This document shows positions 24,765 to 34,084 of a stretch of 64,000 nt of DNA, one piece after another. The translations under genes and the position numbers were made by a program. Where the stretch lies: contig NZ_CP119145.1 of assembly GCF_029167625.1 (NCBI RefSeq), positions 806,001-870,000 on the forward strand, read 5' to 3'. Below the pieces are notes generated by a model that was given only the letters and a program-made list of their open reading frames with translations, searched no databases and was not told where the DNA came from. The stretch is from Streptomyces sp. AM 4-1-1. Its GTDB lineage: Bacteria > Actinomycetota > Actinomycetes > Streptomycetales > Streptomycetaceae. The stretch's first letter is position 1, and each line of letters starts with the position of its first letter.

Positions 24765-26442
24765 CGAACTTTTCCTTGAGATTCAGGAATTCGGGGTAGG
24801 TCTTGGCGAACTCCGTCTTGTGCATTCCGTCGGTCGCCACGAAGTACAGCCAGCCGTCCGTCGTGGGATTCAGGGTCGCCGCCAGTGCCTCGTTGCCCGG
24901 ATTACCGATGGGCCCCGGGGTGAGACCCCTGTGGTAGTAGGTGTTGTACGAGTCCGGGTTCGTGGAGACCTCGGACTCGCTGATCTTGATGTTGCTCTGT
25001 TTCTTCAGGTAGTTGAAGGAGGAGTCGAACTGGAGTTTCTGGTTCGTCTGGGTATTGGTGGGCTTGAGGCGGTTGTAGACGACCTCGGCCATCTTGCGGA
25101 AGTCGTCGTGTGTCTTGCCCTCGGCCTGGACGAGACTGGCCACGGTGATCAGTTGCCAGGGACCGGCGAGATTCAGCCGCTTGGCGTTGGCCTCCAGGCC
25201 GAGCTTGCCGTACTCCTCGTTGGACCGCTCGACCATCTTCTTGAGGACGGCTTCCGGCTTCATCCCCTTGGTGACCGGATAGGCCGCGGGGTAGAGGAAG
25301 CCTTCCAGCCGGTCCTTGATCTTCGGATCGTCGTCGGCCCAGGCGGGCAGGCCGAGGCTGCCCGCGTTGGTCTTGGCGACGCCCGCGGTCGTGCCGGCGG
25401 CGGCGCCGAGCCGTTTGTCGATCAGCGCGTAGACGACGGCGTTCCGGGTGCCCTCGGGGATGATCAGCAGGTTCTGGCTCTTGGGGTCGACCATCATCTT
25501 GACCGCGTTGGCCGCCGACATCTCCTTGTGCAGCAGATAGACGCCCGCCTGGATGGACTTCCCCTTGGGGTTCTCGTTCTGCGCGGAGACGAACGCGTCG
25601 ACGCTCTTGACGACGCCCTGCTTCTTCAGGATGTTGCCGATGTCGGAGCCGTACGAGCCCTTCGGGATCTCGATCTCGACCTGTTCGCCGGTGCCGGTAC
25701 CCGTGTAGTCGGGGGCCGCGCCGAACTTGTTCTGCCAGTAGGAGTATCCGACGTACCCCACGCCGCCGAGTCCTCCGACGAGGACCACCGCGACGACCAG
25801 ACAGGCACAGCCGTTGCGGCCCTTCTTCTTGGGCTTGCCCCGGCGTTCGCCGCCGCCGCGGCCTCCCCGGCGCGACGGCCGCGGCTCGTCGGAGGCGGCG
25901 GACTCGTCGTCCCGCTCGTCGGTGCCGGTGAAGAAGGGGTGCTTCTCCTCCTGGGGAGCGTCCGGGTCCCAGTCGGGCTTCTGCTCGGACGCGGCCTCCC
26001 GTCGGCCCGGGGGCTGCGGCGGGGGGTAGGCGTCCGGCGTGCGGTAGGGGTCGTGGTTCTCGCCGTAGCCGTCCGGCTGCCGGTCGTACGGGTCACCGGG
26101 CCCGCCGCCGTACGGCGTGGACGCGTCCTGCCGCTCCCCGCCGGTGTCCCAGCCGCCGCCGTACTGCTGCCGCGGTGGCTGCTGTTCCTGGTACGGGTCC
26201 TGCGGGTGCTGCTGCCGTGCGTACGGGTCGTGGGGGGCGCCGCCGCCGTACCCCGGCTGTTCCTGGTACGGCTGCGGCGGGGGCTGCTGCTGTGCGTACG
26301 GGTCCTGCGGATAGGGCTGCTGCTGGCCGCCGTACTGGCTCTGGCCGTGGGCAGCGTCCTGGCCTGCCCATCCCTGGTCCCCGTACAAGGGGTCCTCGGG
26401 ATGCCACGGTTCGGAGCCGGGGCCCCGGCCATACTCAGTCAT
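24751..26442 (-). CDS. mltG: Endolytic murein transglycosylase MltG (YceG-like)
   Basis: MltG cleaves nascent peptidoglycan and is thought to end glycan chains. The 563-residue protein has a long cytoplasmic N-terminus (about 1-215) rich in Gln, Tyr, Pro and Gly with repeated DPYxQQQ-like units, a basic stretch RRGKPKKKGRNG, one membrane segment (CACLVVAVVLVGGLGGVGYVGYSYW, about 222-246), a LysM-like part, and the YceG catalytic domain with the conserved Glu in ITVASLVQAEGKTHDDF. ATG at 26442 has GGGG just upstream. The order ruvX-mltG-aroE is common in Actinobacteria. The N-terminal repeats probably mediate protein contacts at the division or growth site. Confidence 0.93.
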   Translation of the reverse strand: MTEYGRGPGSEPWHPEDPLYGDQGWAGQDAAHGQSQYGGQQQPYPQDPYAQQQPPPQPYQEQPGYGGGAPHDPYARQQHPQDPYQEQQPPRQQYGGGWDTGGERQDASTPYGGGPGDPYDRQPDGYGENHDPYRTPDAYPPPQPPGRREAASEQKPDWDPDAPQEEKHPFFTGTDERDDESAASDEPRPSRRGGRGGGERRGKPKKKGRNGCACLVVAVVLVGGLGGVGYVGYSYWQNKFGAAPDYTGTGTGEQVEIEIPKGSYGSDIGNILKKQGVVKSVDAFVSAQNENPKGKSIQAGVYLLHKEMSAANAVKMMVDPKSQNLLIIPEGTRNAVVYALIDKRLGAAAGTTAGVAKTNAGSLGLPAWADDDPKIKDRLEGFLYPAAYPVTKGMKPEAVLKKMVERSNEEYGKLGLEANAKRLNLAGPWQLITVASLVQAEGKTHDDFRKMAEVVYNRLKPTNTQTNQKLQFDSSFNYLKKQSNIKISESEVSTNPDSYNTYYHRGLTPGPIGNPGNEALAATLNPTTDGWLYFVATDGMHKTEFAKTYPEFLNLKEKFDALD

Positions 26443-26538
26443 CGATCCCCTAGTGCCGCGAGGCGCCGTTTCCGCCTCTTCTCTGTGCGGTGTTTGTTCG
26501 AACGCCGCCACAATGCGCGGAACGTTACCGTATTGCGA

Positions 26539-27015
26539 TCAGACAACCACTTCGACGCCCTCGCCCGGGGCCTCGCCTGACGCCCGTTCGGACTCCAGAG
26601 CGTTCTGGAGGATCACCACCGCGGCGGCCTGGTCGATGACGGAACGTCCCTTCTTGGCCTTGACACCTGAGGCGCGCAGCCCCTGGGTCGCCGTCACCGT
26701 GGTCATCCGCTCGTCCACCAGACGCACCGGAACGGGTGCGACCGAGCGGGCGACCGTCTGTGCGAAGATCCGGACCTTGGCCGCCGCGGGGCCCTCACCG
26801 CCCCCCAGGGACCTGGGGAGGCCGACGATGATCTCGATCGGCTCGTACTCCTCGACGATCTGCCCCAGCCGCCGGTGGGCGGCCGGGACGTCACGTCCCG
26901 GCACGGTCTCCACCGGCGTGGCGAGGATGCCGTCGGGATCGCACGAGGCGACCCCGATCCTGGCGTCCCCGACGTCGATCGCGAGCCGACGTCCTCGTCT
27001 CATCGGTGCCGTCAC
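26539..27015 (-). CDS. ruvX: RuvX/YqgF Holliday-junction resolvase-like nuclease
   Basis: RuvX (YqgF) is an RNase H-fold protein implicated in 16S rRNA processing or Holliday junction cleavage. The 158-residue product has the first acidic motif [16 protein letters not shown], a second in [17 protein letters not shown], and the C-terminal [10 protein letters not shown] and [17 protein letters not shown] segments. The GTG at 27015 overlaps the alaS stop codon (GTGA), favouring it over the ATG four codons downstream. Together with alaS and mltG it forms a conserved gene string. Confidence 0.93.
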   Translation of the reverse strand: MTAPMRRGRRLAIDVGDARIGVASCDPDGILATPVETVPGRDVPAAHRRLGQIVEEYEPIEIIVGLPRSLGGGEGPAAAKVRIFAQTVARSVAPVPVRLVDERMTTVTATQGLRASGVKAKKGRSVIDQAAAVVILQNALESERASGEAPGEGVEVVV

Positions 27016-29681
27016 GCCGTCTCGGCGACGAGGCGCTCGACAGCGGCGACGGCGTCGCCGATGGCGTCCGGGTTCTGACCGCCGCCCTGGGCGACGTCCG
27101 GCTTGCCGCCACCGCCGCCGCCGAGGGTCTTCGCGGCGGCGCGGACCAGTTCACCGGCCTTGAGACCGCGTTCGCGGGCGGCCTCGTTGGTGGCGATGAC
27201 GGTCAGCGGGCGTCCGTTCGCCGTGGAGAAGAGGGCGACGACGGCCGGGCGGCCGCCCTGGACGCGGCCACGGACGTCGAGGACCAGCTTGCGCAGGTCG
27301 TCGGCGGAGGTGCCGTCCGGGACCTGGCCGGTGACCAGGGCCGTGCCCCGGACGTCCTTGGCGGACTCGACGAGCCCGGCGGCGGCCTGGAGGACCCTCT
27401 CCCCGCGGAACTTCTCGATCTCCTTCTCGGCGTCCTTCAGCTTGCCGAGCATTCCGGCGATCTTCTCCGGCAGTTCCTCGGGACGTCCCTTGACCAGCTC
27501 CTGGAGCTGGGCGACGACCGTGTGCTCCCGGGCGAGGAACTGGTACGCGTCGACTCCCACCAGGGCCTCGATACGGCGTACGCCGGAACCGATCGACGAT
27601 TCGCCGAGCAGCTTCACCAGACCCAGCTGGGCGGTGTTGTGGACGTGCGTACCGCCGCACAGCTCCTTGGAGAAGTCCCCGATGGTGACGACCCGGACCC
27701 GCTCGCCGTACTTCTCGCCGAACTCCGCGATGGCGCCCTGCTTCTTGGCGTCGTCGATGGACATGACCTCGGCCTGCACGTCGAGTTCCCGGGCGAGGAC
27801 CTCGTTGATCTTCTGCTCGACATCGGTGAGGACCGTGCCGGGTACGGCGGCGGGCGAGCCGAAGTCGAAGCGGAAGCGGCCCGGGGAGTTCTCCGAACCG
27901 GCCTGGGCGGCCGTCGGACCGAGCGCGTCGCGCAGCGCCTGGTGCGTGAGGTGGGTGGCGCTGTGGGCGCGGGCGATGGCGCGGCGGCGCGTGGTGTCGA
28001 TGACGGCGTGGGCGGGGGCGCCGACCGTCACCTCGCCGACCTGGACCGAGCCCTTGTGCACCGAGACGCCCGGGACCGGCTGCTGCACGTCGCGCACCTG
28101 GATGACGGCGCCCGTGTCGAGCCTGATCCGGCCCTGGTCGGCGAGCTGGCCGCCGCCCTCGGCGTAGAACGGCGTCCGGTCGAGGACGACCTCGACCTCG
28201 TCGCCCTCGGTGGCGGCGGGCGACGACACCCCGTCGACGAGCAGCCCGACGATGGTCGACTCGCCCTCGGTGGTGGTGTACCCGGTGAACACGGTGGAAC
28301 CCGCGGTGTCGGCGACCTCGCGGTAGGCGGACAGGTCGGCGTGACCGGTCTTCTTGGCCCTGGCGTCGGCCTTGGCCCGCTCCCGCTGCTCCTTCATCAG
28401 GCGCCGGAAGCCGTCCTCGTCCACGGACAGGCCCTGTTCGGCGGCCATCTCCAGGGTCAGGTCGATCGGGAAGCCCCAGGTGTCGTGGAGCAGGAACGCC
28501 TTGTCGCCGGCCAGGACCTTGCCGCCGGCGGCCTTGGTCTCGGTGACGGCGGTGTCGAGGATGTTCGTGCCGCCCTTGAGGGCCTTGAGGAAGGCGGCCT
28601 CCTCGGCGAGGGCGACCGTCTCGATGCGCTGCCGGTCGGTGATCAGCTCCGGGTACTGCTCGCCCATGGTCGTGACGACCACGTCGACCAGCTCGGCGAC
28701 GACCGGTCCGGTGGCGCCGAGCAGCCGCATGTTGCGGATGGCGCGGCGCATGATGCGGCGCAGGACGTAGCCGCGGCCCTCGTTGCCGGGGGTGACGCCG
28801 TCGCCGATGAGCATCACGGAGGTACGGATGTGGTCGGCGACGACGCGCAGGGAGACGTCCGAGCCGTGCTCGGCGCCGTAGCGGACACCGGTGAGCCCGG
28901 TGGCCCTGTCCATGACGACGCGCAGGGTGTCGGTCTCGTACATGTTCTGTACGCCCTGGAGGATCATGGCGAGGCGTTCCAGACCCAGGCCCGTGTCGAT
29001 GTTCTTCGACGGCAGGTCCCCGAGGATCGGGAAGTCCTCCTTGCCCTCACCGGCGCCGCGCTCGAACTGCATGAAGACCAGGTTCCAGATCTCCACGTAC
29101 CGCTCGTCGTTGACGGCCGGGCCGCCCTCGACGCCGAACTCGGGGCCGCGGTCGTAGTTGATCTCGGAGCAGGGGCCGCAGGGGCCGGGGACGCCCATGG
29201 ACCAGAAGTTGGGCCCCATGCCCAGACGCTGGATGCGCTCGGCGGGCACGCCGATCTTCTCGCGCCAGATCCGCTCGGCCTCGTCGTCGTCGAGGTAGAC
29301 GGTGATCCACAGACGCTCGGGGTCGAGCCCGTACCCGCCGTCGGCCACCGAACCGGTCAGCAGCTCCCAGGCGAAGGTGATGGCACCTTCCTTGAAGTAG
29401 TCCCCGAAGGAGAAGTTGCCGCACATCTGGAAGAAGGTGCCGTGCCGGGTGGTCTTGCCGACCTCTTCGATGTCCGGGGTGCGCACACACTTCTGGACGC
29501 TCGTCAGGCGGGGGGCGGGGGGCTTGACCTCACCGAGGAAGTACGGCTTGAAGGGGACCATGCCCGCCGGGACCAGCAGCAGAGTCGGGTCGTCCGCGAT
29601 GAGCGACGCCGAGGGGACGACGGTGTGCCCGCGCTCCTCGAAGAAGCTCAGCCAGCGGCGGCGGATTTCAGCCGACTCCAT
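27012..29681 (-). CDS. alaS: Alanyl-tRNA synthetase
   Basis: AlaS charges tRNA-Ala and edits mischarged Ser and Gly. The 889-residue product has the class II core (residues 1-250: [38 protein letters not shown]), the tRNA-recognition region, the editing domain with zinc ligands [11 protein letters not shown] and [13 protein letters not shown], and a C-terminal coiled coil plus DHHA1 domain ending [20 protein letters not shown] at 29681 overlaps the TGA of the upstream gene by one base (TGATG), and its stop overlaps ruvX. Confidence 0.98.
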   Translation of the reverse strand: MESAEIRRRWLSFFEERGHTVVPSASLIADDPTLLLVPAGMVPFKPYFLGEVKPPAPRLTSVQKCVRTPDIEEVGKTTRHGTFFQMCGNFSFGDYFKEGAITFAWELLTGSVADGGYGLDPERLWITVYLDDDEAERIWREKIGVPAERIQRLGMGPNFWSMGVPGPCGPCSEINYDRGPEFGVEGGPAVNDERYVEIWNLVFMQFERGAGEGKEDFPILGDLPSKNIDTGLGLERLAMILQGVQNMYETDTLRVVMDRATGLTGVRYGAEHGSDVSLRVVADHIRTSVMLIGDGVTPGNEGRGYVLRRIMRRAIRNMRLLGATGPVVAELVDVVVTTMGEQYPELITDRQRIETVALAEEAAFLKALKGGTNILDTAVTETKAAGGKVLAGDKAFLLHDTWGFPIDLTLEMAAEQGLSVDEDGFRRLMKEQRERAKADARAKKTGHADLSAYREVADTAGSTVFTGYTTTEGESTIVGLLVDGVSSPAATEGDEVEVVLDRTPFYAEGGGQLADQGRIRLDTGAVIQVRDVQQPVPGVSVHKGSVQVGEVTVGAPAHAVIDTTRRRAIARAHSATHLTHQALRDALGPTAAQAGSENSPGRFRFDFGSPAAVPGTVLTDVEQKINEVLARELDVQAEVMSIDDAKKQGAIAEFGEKYGERVRVVTIGDFSKELCGGTHVHNTAQLGLVKLLGESSIGSGVRRIEALVGVDAYQFLAREHTVVAQLQELVKGRPEELPEKIAGMLGKLKDAEKEIEKFRGERVLQAAAGLVESAKDVRGTALVTGQVPDGTSADDLRKLVLDVRGRVQGGRPAVVALFSTANGRPLTVIATNEAARERGLKAGELVRAAAKTLGGGGGGKPDVAQGGGQNPDAIGDAVAAVERLVAETA

Positions 29682-30013
29682 CAGTGGTCCTCATTCCGGT
29701 TGTACGAGTTGTGGGGGAGCGAGCGGTGGATGACGGGGGCGGCCGCGCGGACCGCCGACCGGCTCACGGGGAGTTCGGGGTCGACGGGTGCCTCCAGGCC
29801 CAGCGCCTCCCCCAGTTCGGCTTCGCGCCGGATCATGCCCTCACGCACGTCGAGTGCGAACTCCTTGAGCCGGTGGCCGGTCTCGATCGCCTTGTCGGCG
29901 GCCTGAGCGGCGAGGCTCTCGGGCGTCAGCTGCCTGATCTTGCGGTTGACCTTGGTGGTGGCCCACACACCGGCGGCTGCGCCGGCGGTGAACCAGAACG
30001 TACGACGGAACAT
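29681..30013 (-). CDS. Small conserved protein (DUF6167-like)
   Basis: This 110-residue protein begins with a short hydrophobic stretch ([21 protein letters not shown]) that may be an inner-membrane anchor, followed by a helical region ([28 protein letters not shown]) and a polar C-terminal tail. Proteins of this type occupy the same place upstream of alaS in streptomycetes; no function is known to me. Its stop codon TGA shares one base with the alaS ATG, and it follows the DUF948 gene closely. Confidence 0.8.
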   Translation of the reverse strand: MFRRTFWFTAGAAAGVWATTKVNRKIRQLTPESLAAQAADKAIETGHRLKEFALDVREGMIRREAELGEALGLEAPVDPELPVSRSAVRAAAPVIHRSLPHNSYNRNEDH

Positions 30014-30020
30014 CGCTGCG

Positions 30021-30485
30021 TCAGTCCTTCGATCCGCGGGAACTTCGGGCGCCGCGCCTTCCGCGTCGCGCGGACGGCACGGTGCGGCCGACGACCACGG
30101 TGCGGCGGGCCGGTCCGCGTCCGGATTCCGGTTCCGGGGCGGCCTTGCGGCCGATGGCCTGCCGCACTCCGTAACCGAAGGCCGCGACCTTGACGAGCGG
30201 GCCGCCGAACGTGGACGCGACGGTGGAGGAGAGAGCGGAGGCGTTGGAGGTGACCTCCTGCACGTCCGACGCGATGGCGTCGACCTTGTCGAGCTGGGTC
30301 TGCGCGGCGCGCACGGTCGCGGAGGCGTCCGCGAGCAGCGGTACGGCCTGGTCGGTCACGTCCGCCACGAGTTTGGTGGTCGCCTTGAGCGTCTGGGCGA
30401 GCCTCACCAGCACCACGGCGAGGAGGGTCACCAGAACCGCCCAGAAGACGGCCACCAGGATTCCGGCCACCTCTCCACCGGACAC
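30021..30485 (-). CDS. DUF948 domain membrane protein
   Basis: The 154-residue protein has one N-terminal membrane segment (VAGILVAVFWAVLVTLLAVVLVRL, about residues 6-29), then a long helical region (LAQTLKATTKLVADVTDQAVPLLADA...LDKVDAIASDVQEVTSNASAL) of the DUF948 type, and a basic Arg/Ser-rich tail. DUF948 proteins are thought to be peripheral or membrane-anchored general stress or structural proteins, but the role here is unknown. I chose GTG at 30485 because it gives the conserved SGGEVAG start just before the membrane helix. It lies 7 nt upstream of the next gene, with which it likely forms an operon leading to alaS. Confidence 0.83.
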   Translation of the reverse strand: MSGGEVAGILVAVFWAVLVTLLAVVLVRLAQTLKATTKLVADVTDQAVPLLADASATVRAAQTQLDKVDAIASDVQEVTSNASALSSTVASTFGGPLVKVAAFGYGVRQAIGRKAAPEPESGRGPARRTVVVGRTVPSARRGRRGARSSRGSKD

Positions 30486-30661
30486 TGTGCACCGCTCTCT
30501 GCTGTCTCCGTGTCCGCCCTGGGTTCGCACCGGGCTCGCACTGTCCGTCTCTTCCGGCGACGGCTGCTGGTGGCAGCCGGTCGTCCTCCTACGAGCCTAT
30601 CGCGCCGTGCGTCGCGTCCTGTACCGCATTCCCCGGCGGCCGGGGCCGGGTTCCGCGGTCG

Positions 30662-30933
30662 CGGCTCGTCACCGTGGTCGGCATGGGCGGGTTGCCGCGC
30701 CGCTCCCCCGGTCTGCGGGTGCCGGCCGCCGGACGGCGGCCGTTCGGAGTGGAAGGGGAGCCGACCTTCCCGCTCGCCCCGATGAACGACGAGGACGCGG
30801 TGGAGCTGTTCACCGAACGGGCAGCGGCGGTGCGGCCGGAGTCCCGGCTCACCGTCGAGGACGGCGGCTGGGTCCTGGAGTTGTGCCGACGGCCGGACGG
30901 GGTGCCGCTCGCCCTGGAACTGGCGGCCGGGGG
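30662..30933 (+). pseudogene. Remnant of an AfsR/LuxR-type NB-ARC regulator
   Basis: The frame reads RLVTVVGMGG, matching the strand before a Walker A motif in NB-ARC ATPases of AfsR-like regulators, then jumps to SPGLRVPAAGRRPFGVEGEP, FPLAPMNDEDAVELFTERAA, VRPESRLTVEDGGWVLELCR and RPDGVPLALELAA. These are successive landmarks of the NB-ARC domain, but the P-loop lysine and about 80 residues between the first two blocks are missing, and there is no start or downstream domain. It is therefore a deletion-truncated relic. I see no disabling stop in the surviving part. Confidence 0.7.
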
Positions 30934-30972
30934 CGGACACGCCTCCGGCCGGAGCCGCGGACGGAACGCGAA

Positions 30973-31009
30973 GGCCCGCCGCCTCCCGCGGAACGGGGAG
31001 GGGCGGGCC
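30973..31009 (-). terminator. Hairpin terminator downstream of rpsD
   Basis: GGCCCGCC-GCCTCCC pairs with GGGAGGGGCGGGCC with minor imperfection, 31 nt beyond the rpsD stop codon. Confidence 0.65.
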
Positions 31010-31039
31010 GGAGCGCTGGTGAGAGCGGCTACGCCTGGA

Positions 31040-31654
31040 TCAGCGGGCGTAGTACTCGACGACGAGCTGCTCGTCGCAGATCACCGGGATCTCCTTGCGG
31101 TTCGGGTCCCGGTCCAGGCGGAAGGCCAGGGCCTTCAGGTTCACCTGGAGGTAGCGCGGGGTCTCGCCGTCCGTGTCGTAGCCACCCTCGCGGGCGACCT
31201 GGAACGGGTGCTTGTCGCGGCTGCGCTCACGGACCATCACGATGTTGTCGGGACGGACACGGAAGGACGGCTTGTCGACCTTCTGGCCGTCGACCTCGAT
31301 GTGGCCGTGCACGACCATCTGGCGGGCCTGGTAGATCGTACGGGCGATGCCCGAACGAAGGACCAGCGCGTCGAGGCGGCGCTCGAGCTCGACGACCAGC
31401 GCCTCGCCCGTCTTGCCCTCGGCCTTCTTGGCGCGGTCGTAGGCACGCGCCATCTGGCGCTCACTGATGTCGTACTGGGCACGCAGACGCTGCTTCTCCA
31501 GCAGACGGACCTTGTAGTCCGAGTTCTGCTTGCGCCCACGGCCGTGCTCGCCCGGCGGGTAGGGGCGGGCCTCGAAGTACTTGACAGCCTTCGGCGTCAG
31601 CGCGATGCCGAGCGCACGGGACTTCTTGACCTTGGGACGCGACTGGTTAGGCAC
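31040..31654 (-). CDS. rpsD: 30S ribosomal protein S4
   Basis: S4 nucleates 30S assembly and binds 16S rRNA. The 204-residue product contains the Arg/Lys-rich N-terminus [33 protein letters not shown] near residue 30, and the S4 RNA-binding domain [20 protein letters not shown] with [19 protein letters not shown]. The N-terminal Cys zinc ligands of some S4 proteins are absent, so this is the zinc-free form. GTG at 31654 has GGAG upstream. Unlike in E. coli it stands alone, away from the alpha operon, which is usual in streptomycetes. It is divergent from the iron-box-controlled gene. Confidence 0.97.
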   Translation of the reverse strand: MPNQSRPKVKKSRALGIALTPKAVKYFEARPYPPGEHGRGRKQNSDYKVRLLEKQRLRAQYDISERQMARAYDRAKKAEGKTGEALVVELERRLDALVLRSGIARTIYQARQMVVHGHIEVDGQKVDKPSFRVRPDNIVMVRERSRDKHPFQVAREGGYDTDGETPRYLQVNLKALAFRLDRDPNRKEIPVICDEQLVVEYYAR

Positions 31655-31677
31655 GTTCTCCAGACCTCCGTTGTGGG

Positions 31678-31696
31678 TTAGGTTAGGCTCACCTTA
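31678..31696 (+). promoter_or_regulatory. Iron box (DmdR1/IdeR operator)
   Basis: TTAGGTTAGGCTCACCTTA differs from the actinobacterial iron-box sequence I recall (TTAGGTTAGGCTCACCTAA) at a single position. It lies 14 nt before the start codon of the DUF2470 gene and 23 nt before the divergent rpsD start. Repression by iron-loaded DmdR1 is inferred. Confidence 0.85.
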
Positions 31697-31710
31697 CTCA
31701 AGGAGATCGC

Positions 31711-32544
31711 ATGTCTCGCCCTTGGAACACCACACACGTCACGAACACCACAGACAGCGTCGACGCGCACGAGGGCATCGATACGACGGAGGGCCGATCA
31801 GATCGTGGTCAGCCGCGTCCAAGCGGGCCAGAAGACGCGCGGCTGCCGTCAGCAGCCGAACGCACACGAACTCTCGTACAGAGTACCTGCTCGGCCGTAC
31901 TGCTCGTCCCGGGGCCTCCGCCGCCCCGTCCCGACGCCCTGCTGCCCCTCGCGCGGCACGTGGGGCCCCGGGGCGACGTGTTCCTCGAATTCCCCGCGGC
32001 GTCCCCGGCGGTGAGGGCCGCGACGCACGCGGAGGGCGACGAGCTGACGGCCGTGCTGGAGATCACGGACGTCGCCCCGGTCTCCGTGCCGCACCGCATC
32101 CGCGCCCGCGCCTGGGTCTCCGGCGGGCTCACCCGCGTCACCGGAATGGCGCGACCCGGCCGGATGATGCTGCGGCTGGAGGTCACGGAGGCGTACGTCG
32201 ACGATCTCTGGGGCGAGGAGGACGTCGAACCGGAGGCGTTCCGGGACGCCTCCGCCGACCCCCTCGTCGGGTACGAGGCGGAGCTGCTCCAGCATCTGCA
32301 CGCGGCCCACGCGGCGCAGCTGCTGACGCTGTCCGCGCTGGTGGGCGAGCGGACGCCGGATGACGGAGCGGCCCACCGGCCCGCCGTCGTCCCGGTCGCG
32401 CTCGACCGCTTCGGGCTGCGGGTGCGCTTCTGCCAGGCGGACGGACGGTGCTTCGACGCCCGGTTCGAATTCCCCGGGCCGGTCCGGGACATCACCGGAC
32501 TGCGCCACGCCATGCACACGCTGTTCGAGGCGGCGGCCCGCTGA
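31711..32544 (+). CDS. DUF2470 domain protein, probably iron/heme related
   Basis: The 277-residue protein has a polar, likely disordered N-terminus (1-45), a central part resembling the FMN-binding split barrel found in heme-utilisation proteins (ELTAVLEITDVAPVSVPHRIRARAWVSGG), and a C-terminal DUF2470 region (about 185-275) with LLQHLHAAHAAQLLTL and the FGLRVRFCQADGRCFDARFEF segment. DUF2470 occurs with heme oxygenase-like and iron-utilisation proteins, and a near-perfect iron box lies just upstream, so a role in iron or heme handling under iron limitation is likely. AAGGAG precedes the ATG. The gene is convergent with rarA, 10 nt apart. Confidence 0.85.
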   Translation: MSRPWNTTHVTNTTDSVDAHEGIDTTEGRSDRGQPRPSGPEDARLPSAAERTRTLVQSTCSAVLLVPGPPPPRPDALLPLARHVGPRGDVFLEFPAASPAVRAATHAEGDELTAVLEITDVAPVSVPHRIRARAWVSGGLTRVTGMARPGRMMLRLEVTEAYVDDLWGEEDVEPEAFRDASADPLVGYEAELLQHLHAAHAAQLLTLSALVGERTPDDGAAHRPAVVPVALDRFGLRVRFCQADGRCFDARFEFPGPVRDITGLRHAMHTLFEAAAR

Positions 32545-32554
32545 GCCGTCCCGG

Positions 32555-33940
32555 TCAGCGGGGCCCGGTGGGGTCGGCCGCGCCGTCCGGACCGCCCCGG
32601 CCGAGCCGGTCGCGGACCCGGTCCACCACGTCGGCGTACCGCGCCTCGGCCCCGTAGCGGGTGGGCTCGTAGTAGCGCCGGTCGCGGACCGCGTCCGGCG
32701 CGTACTGCTGCGCGGCGATACCGCCCGGGACGTCGTGCGGATAGACGTAGCCCTGGGCGTGCCCGAGCTTCGCCGCGCCCTTGTAGTGGCCGTCACGCAG
32801 ATGTGCCGGGACCGGTCCCGCCAGCCCCTTCCGTACGTCCTCCTGCGCGGCGAAGATCGCCAGCGTCGCGGCGTTGGACTTCGGGGCGAGCGCCAGCGCG
32901 ATCGTGGCGTGGCTGAGGGTGAGAGCCGCCTCGGGGAAGCCGATCATGGCGACGGCCTGGGCCGCCGCCACCGCCGTGGGCAGCGCGGTCGGGTCGGCGA
33001 GGCCGATGTCCTCGCTGGCGGAGATCATCAGCCGGCGGGCGATGAACCGGGGGTCCTCCCCCGCTTCGATCATCCGGGCCAGATAGTGCAGTGCGGCGTC
33101 CACGTCGGAGCCCCGGATGGACTTGATGAGCGCGCTCGCCACGTCGTAGTGCTGGTCACCGTCCCGGTCGTACTTCACGGCGGCCCGGTCGACGGTCTCC
33201 TCGACGGTCCGGAGGGATATCTCCTTCTCGTGGGTGGCGAGCGCGGCTCCGGCCGCCGCCTCCAGGGCGGTCAGCGCGCGACGGGCGTCGCCGCCCGCGA
33301 TGCGCAGCAGGTGTGAACGCGCGTCCTCGGCGAGGGTGACGGCGCCGCCGAGCCCGCGCCCGTCGGTCACCGCGCGCGACAGCAGCGCGCTCAGGTCGTC
33401 ATCGGTCAGCGGCTCCAGGGTGAGCAGCAGGGAGCGCGACAGCAGGGGCGAGATGATCGAGAAGTACGGGTTCTCGGTGGTCGCCGCGATCAGGGTCACC
33501 CAGCGGTTCTCCACCGCGGGCAGCAGCGAGTCCTGCTGGGCCTTGGAGAAGCGGTGGATCTCGTCGAGGAAGAGGACGGTCTCCTTGCCGAAGCCTCCGG
33601 TGGCCCGGCGGGCGCCCTCGATGACGGCCCGGACCTCCTTGACGCCCGCGGTGATCGCGGAGAGCTCGACGAAACGCTTGTTGGTCGCCTTGCTGACCAC
33701 GTACGCGAGCGTCGTCTTGCCGGTGCCGGGCGGGCCCCAGAGGATCACCGACGACGGGCCGGCGGGTCCGCCGCTCCCCTCGCCGACGAGACGGCGCAGC
33801 GGTGAGCCCGGCTTCAGCAGATGCTGCTGGCCGACCACCTCGTCCAGCGTACGAGGACGCATCCGGACAGCGAGGGGGCTGCTGGACGGGTCCTTCTCCT
33901 GGCGGTCTTCGGCCGCTGCCGTAAAGAGGTCGGGCTCCAC
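32555..33940 (-). CDS. rarA: Replication-associated recombination protein A (RarA/MgsA)
   Basis: RarA is a clamp-loader-like AAA+ ATPase that acts at stalled forks. The 461-residue product has [20 protein letters not shown] near residue 25, Walker [14 protein letters not shown] near 65, Walker [20 protein letters not shown], sensor 1 in [11 protein letters not shown], and the RarA-specific C-terminal domain with [15 protein letters not shown] and [14 protein letters not shown] at 33940 is chosen because [13 protein letters not shown] is the typical start; the site upstream is weak. A longer frame upstream is not supported. Confidence 0.95.
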   Translation of the reverse strand: MEPDLFTAAAEDRQEKDPSSSPLAVRMRPRTLDEVVGQQHLLKPGSPLRRLVGEGSGGPAGPSSVILWGPPGTGKTTLAYVVSKATNKRFVELSAITAGVKEVRAVIEGARRATGGFGKETVLFLDEIHRFSKAQQDSLLPAVENRWVTLIAATTENPYFSIISPLLSRSLLLTLEPLTDDDLSALLSRAVTDGRGLGGAVTLAEDARSHLLRIAGGDARRALTALEAAAGAALATHEKEISLRTVEETVDRAAVKYDRDGDQHYDVASALIKSIRGSDVDAALHYLARMIEAGEDPRFIARRLMISASEDIGLADPTALPTAVAAAQAVAMIGFPEAALTLSHATIALALAPKSNAATLAIFAAQEDVRKGLAGPVPAHLRDGHYKGAAKLGHAQGYVYPHDVPGGIAAQQYAPDAVRDRRYYEPTRYGAEARYADVVDRVRDRLGRGGPDGAADPTGPR

Positions 33941-34050
33941 GTTTTGAAGCCTATGCCACCGCACCGACAATCCGGCCGGGCCGGGACCTGGACAGCCCCG
34001 GCCCCGGCGGGGTACCCGGTTCCGCGTGGTCCCGGGCACGGAGCCGCGCG

Positions 34051-34070
34051 GCCCGGACACGGGTCCGGGC
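34051..34070 (-). terminator. Hairpin downstream of the VKOR gene
   Basis: GCCCGGAC / GTCCGGGC form an 8-bp perfect stem with a 4-nt loop, 14 nt past the stop codon at 34085. Confidence 0.55.
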
Positions 34071-34084
34071 GGTCCTCGGACCGG

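Larger units (their letters stand above)
30486..31039. other. Non-coding region with a decayed gene between rpsD and the DUF948 gene
   Basis: These 554 bases hold no intact gene. The middle part (about 30662-30933) is a plus-strand relic of an NB-ARC regulator, and the right end carries the rpsD terminator. The remaining sequence next to the DUF948 gene start should contain its promoter, but no clear -35/-10 pair could be picked. Confidence 0.6.

Noticed and set aside
31655..31710. The iron box as a regulator of rpsD only
   Set aside because: The box lies in the shared gap, but the ribosome binding site and start of the DUF2470 gene follow it directly, and that family fits iron control better. 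An effect on rpsD remains possible.
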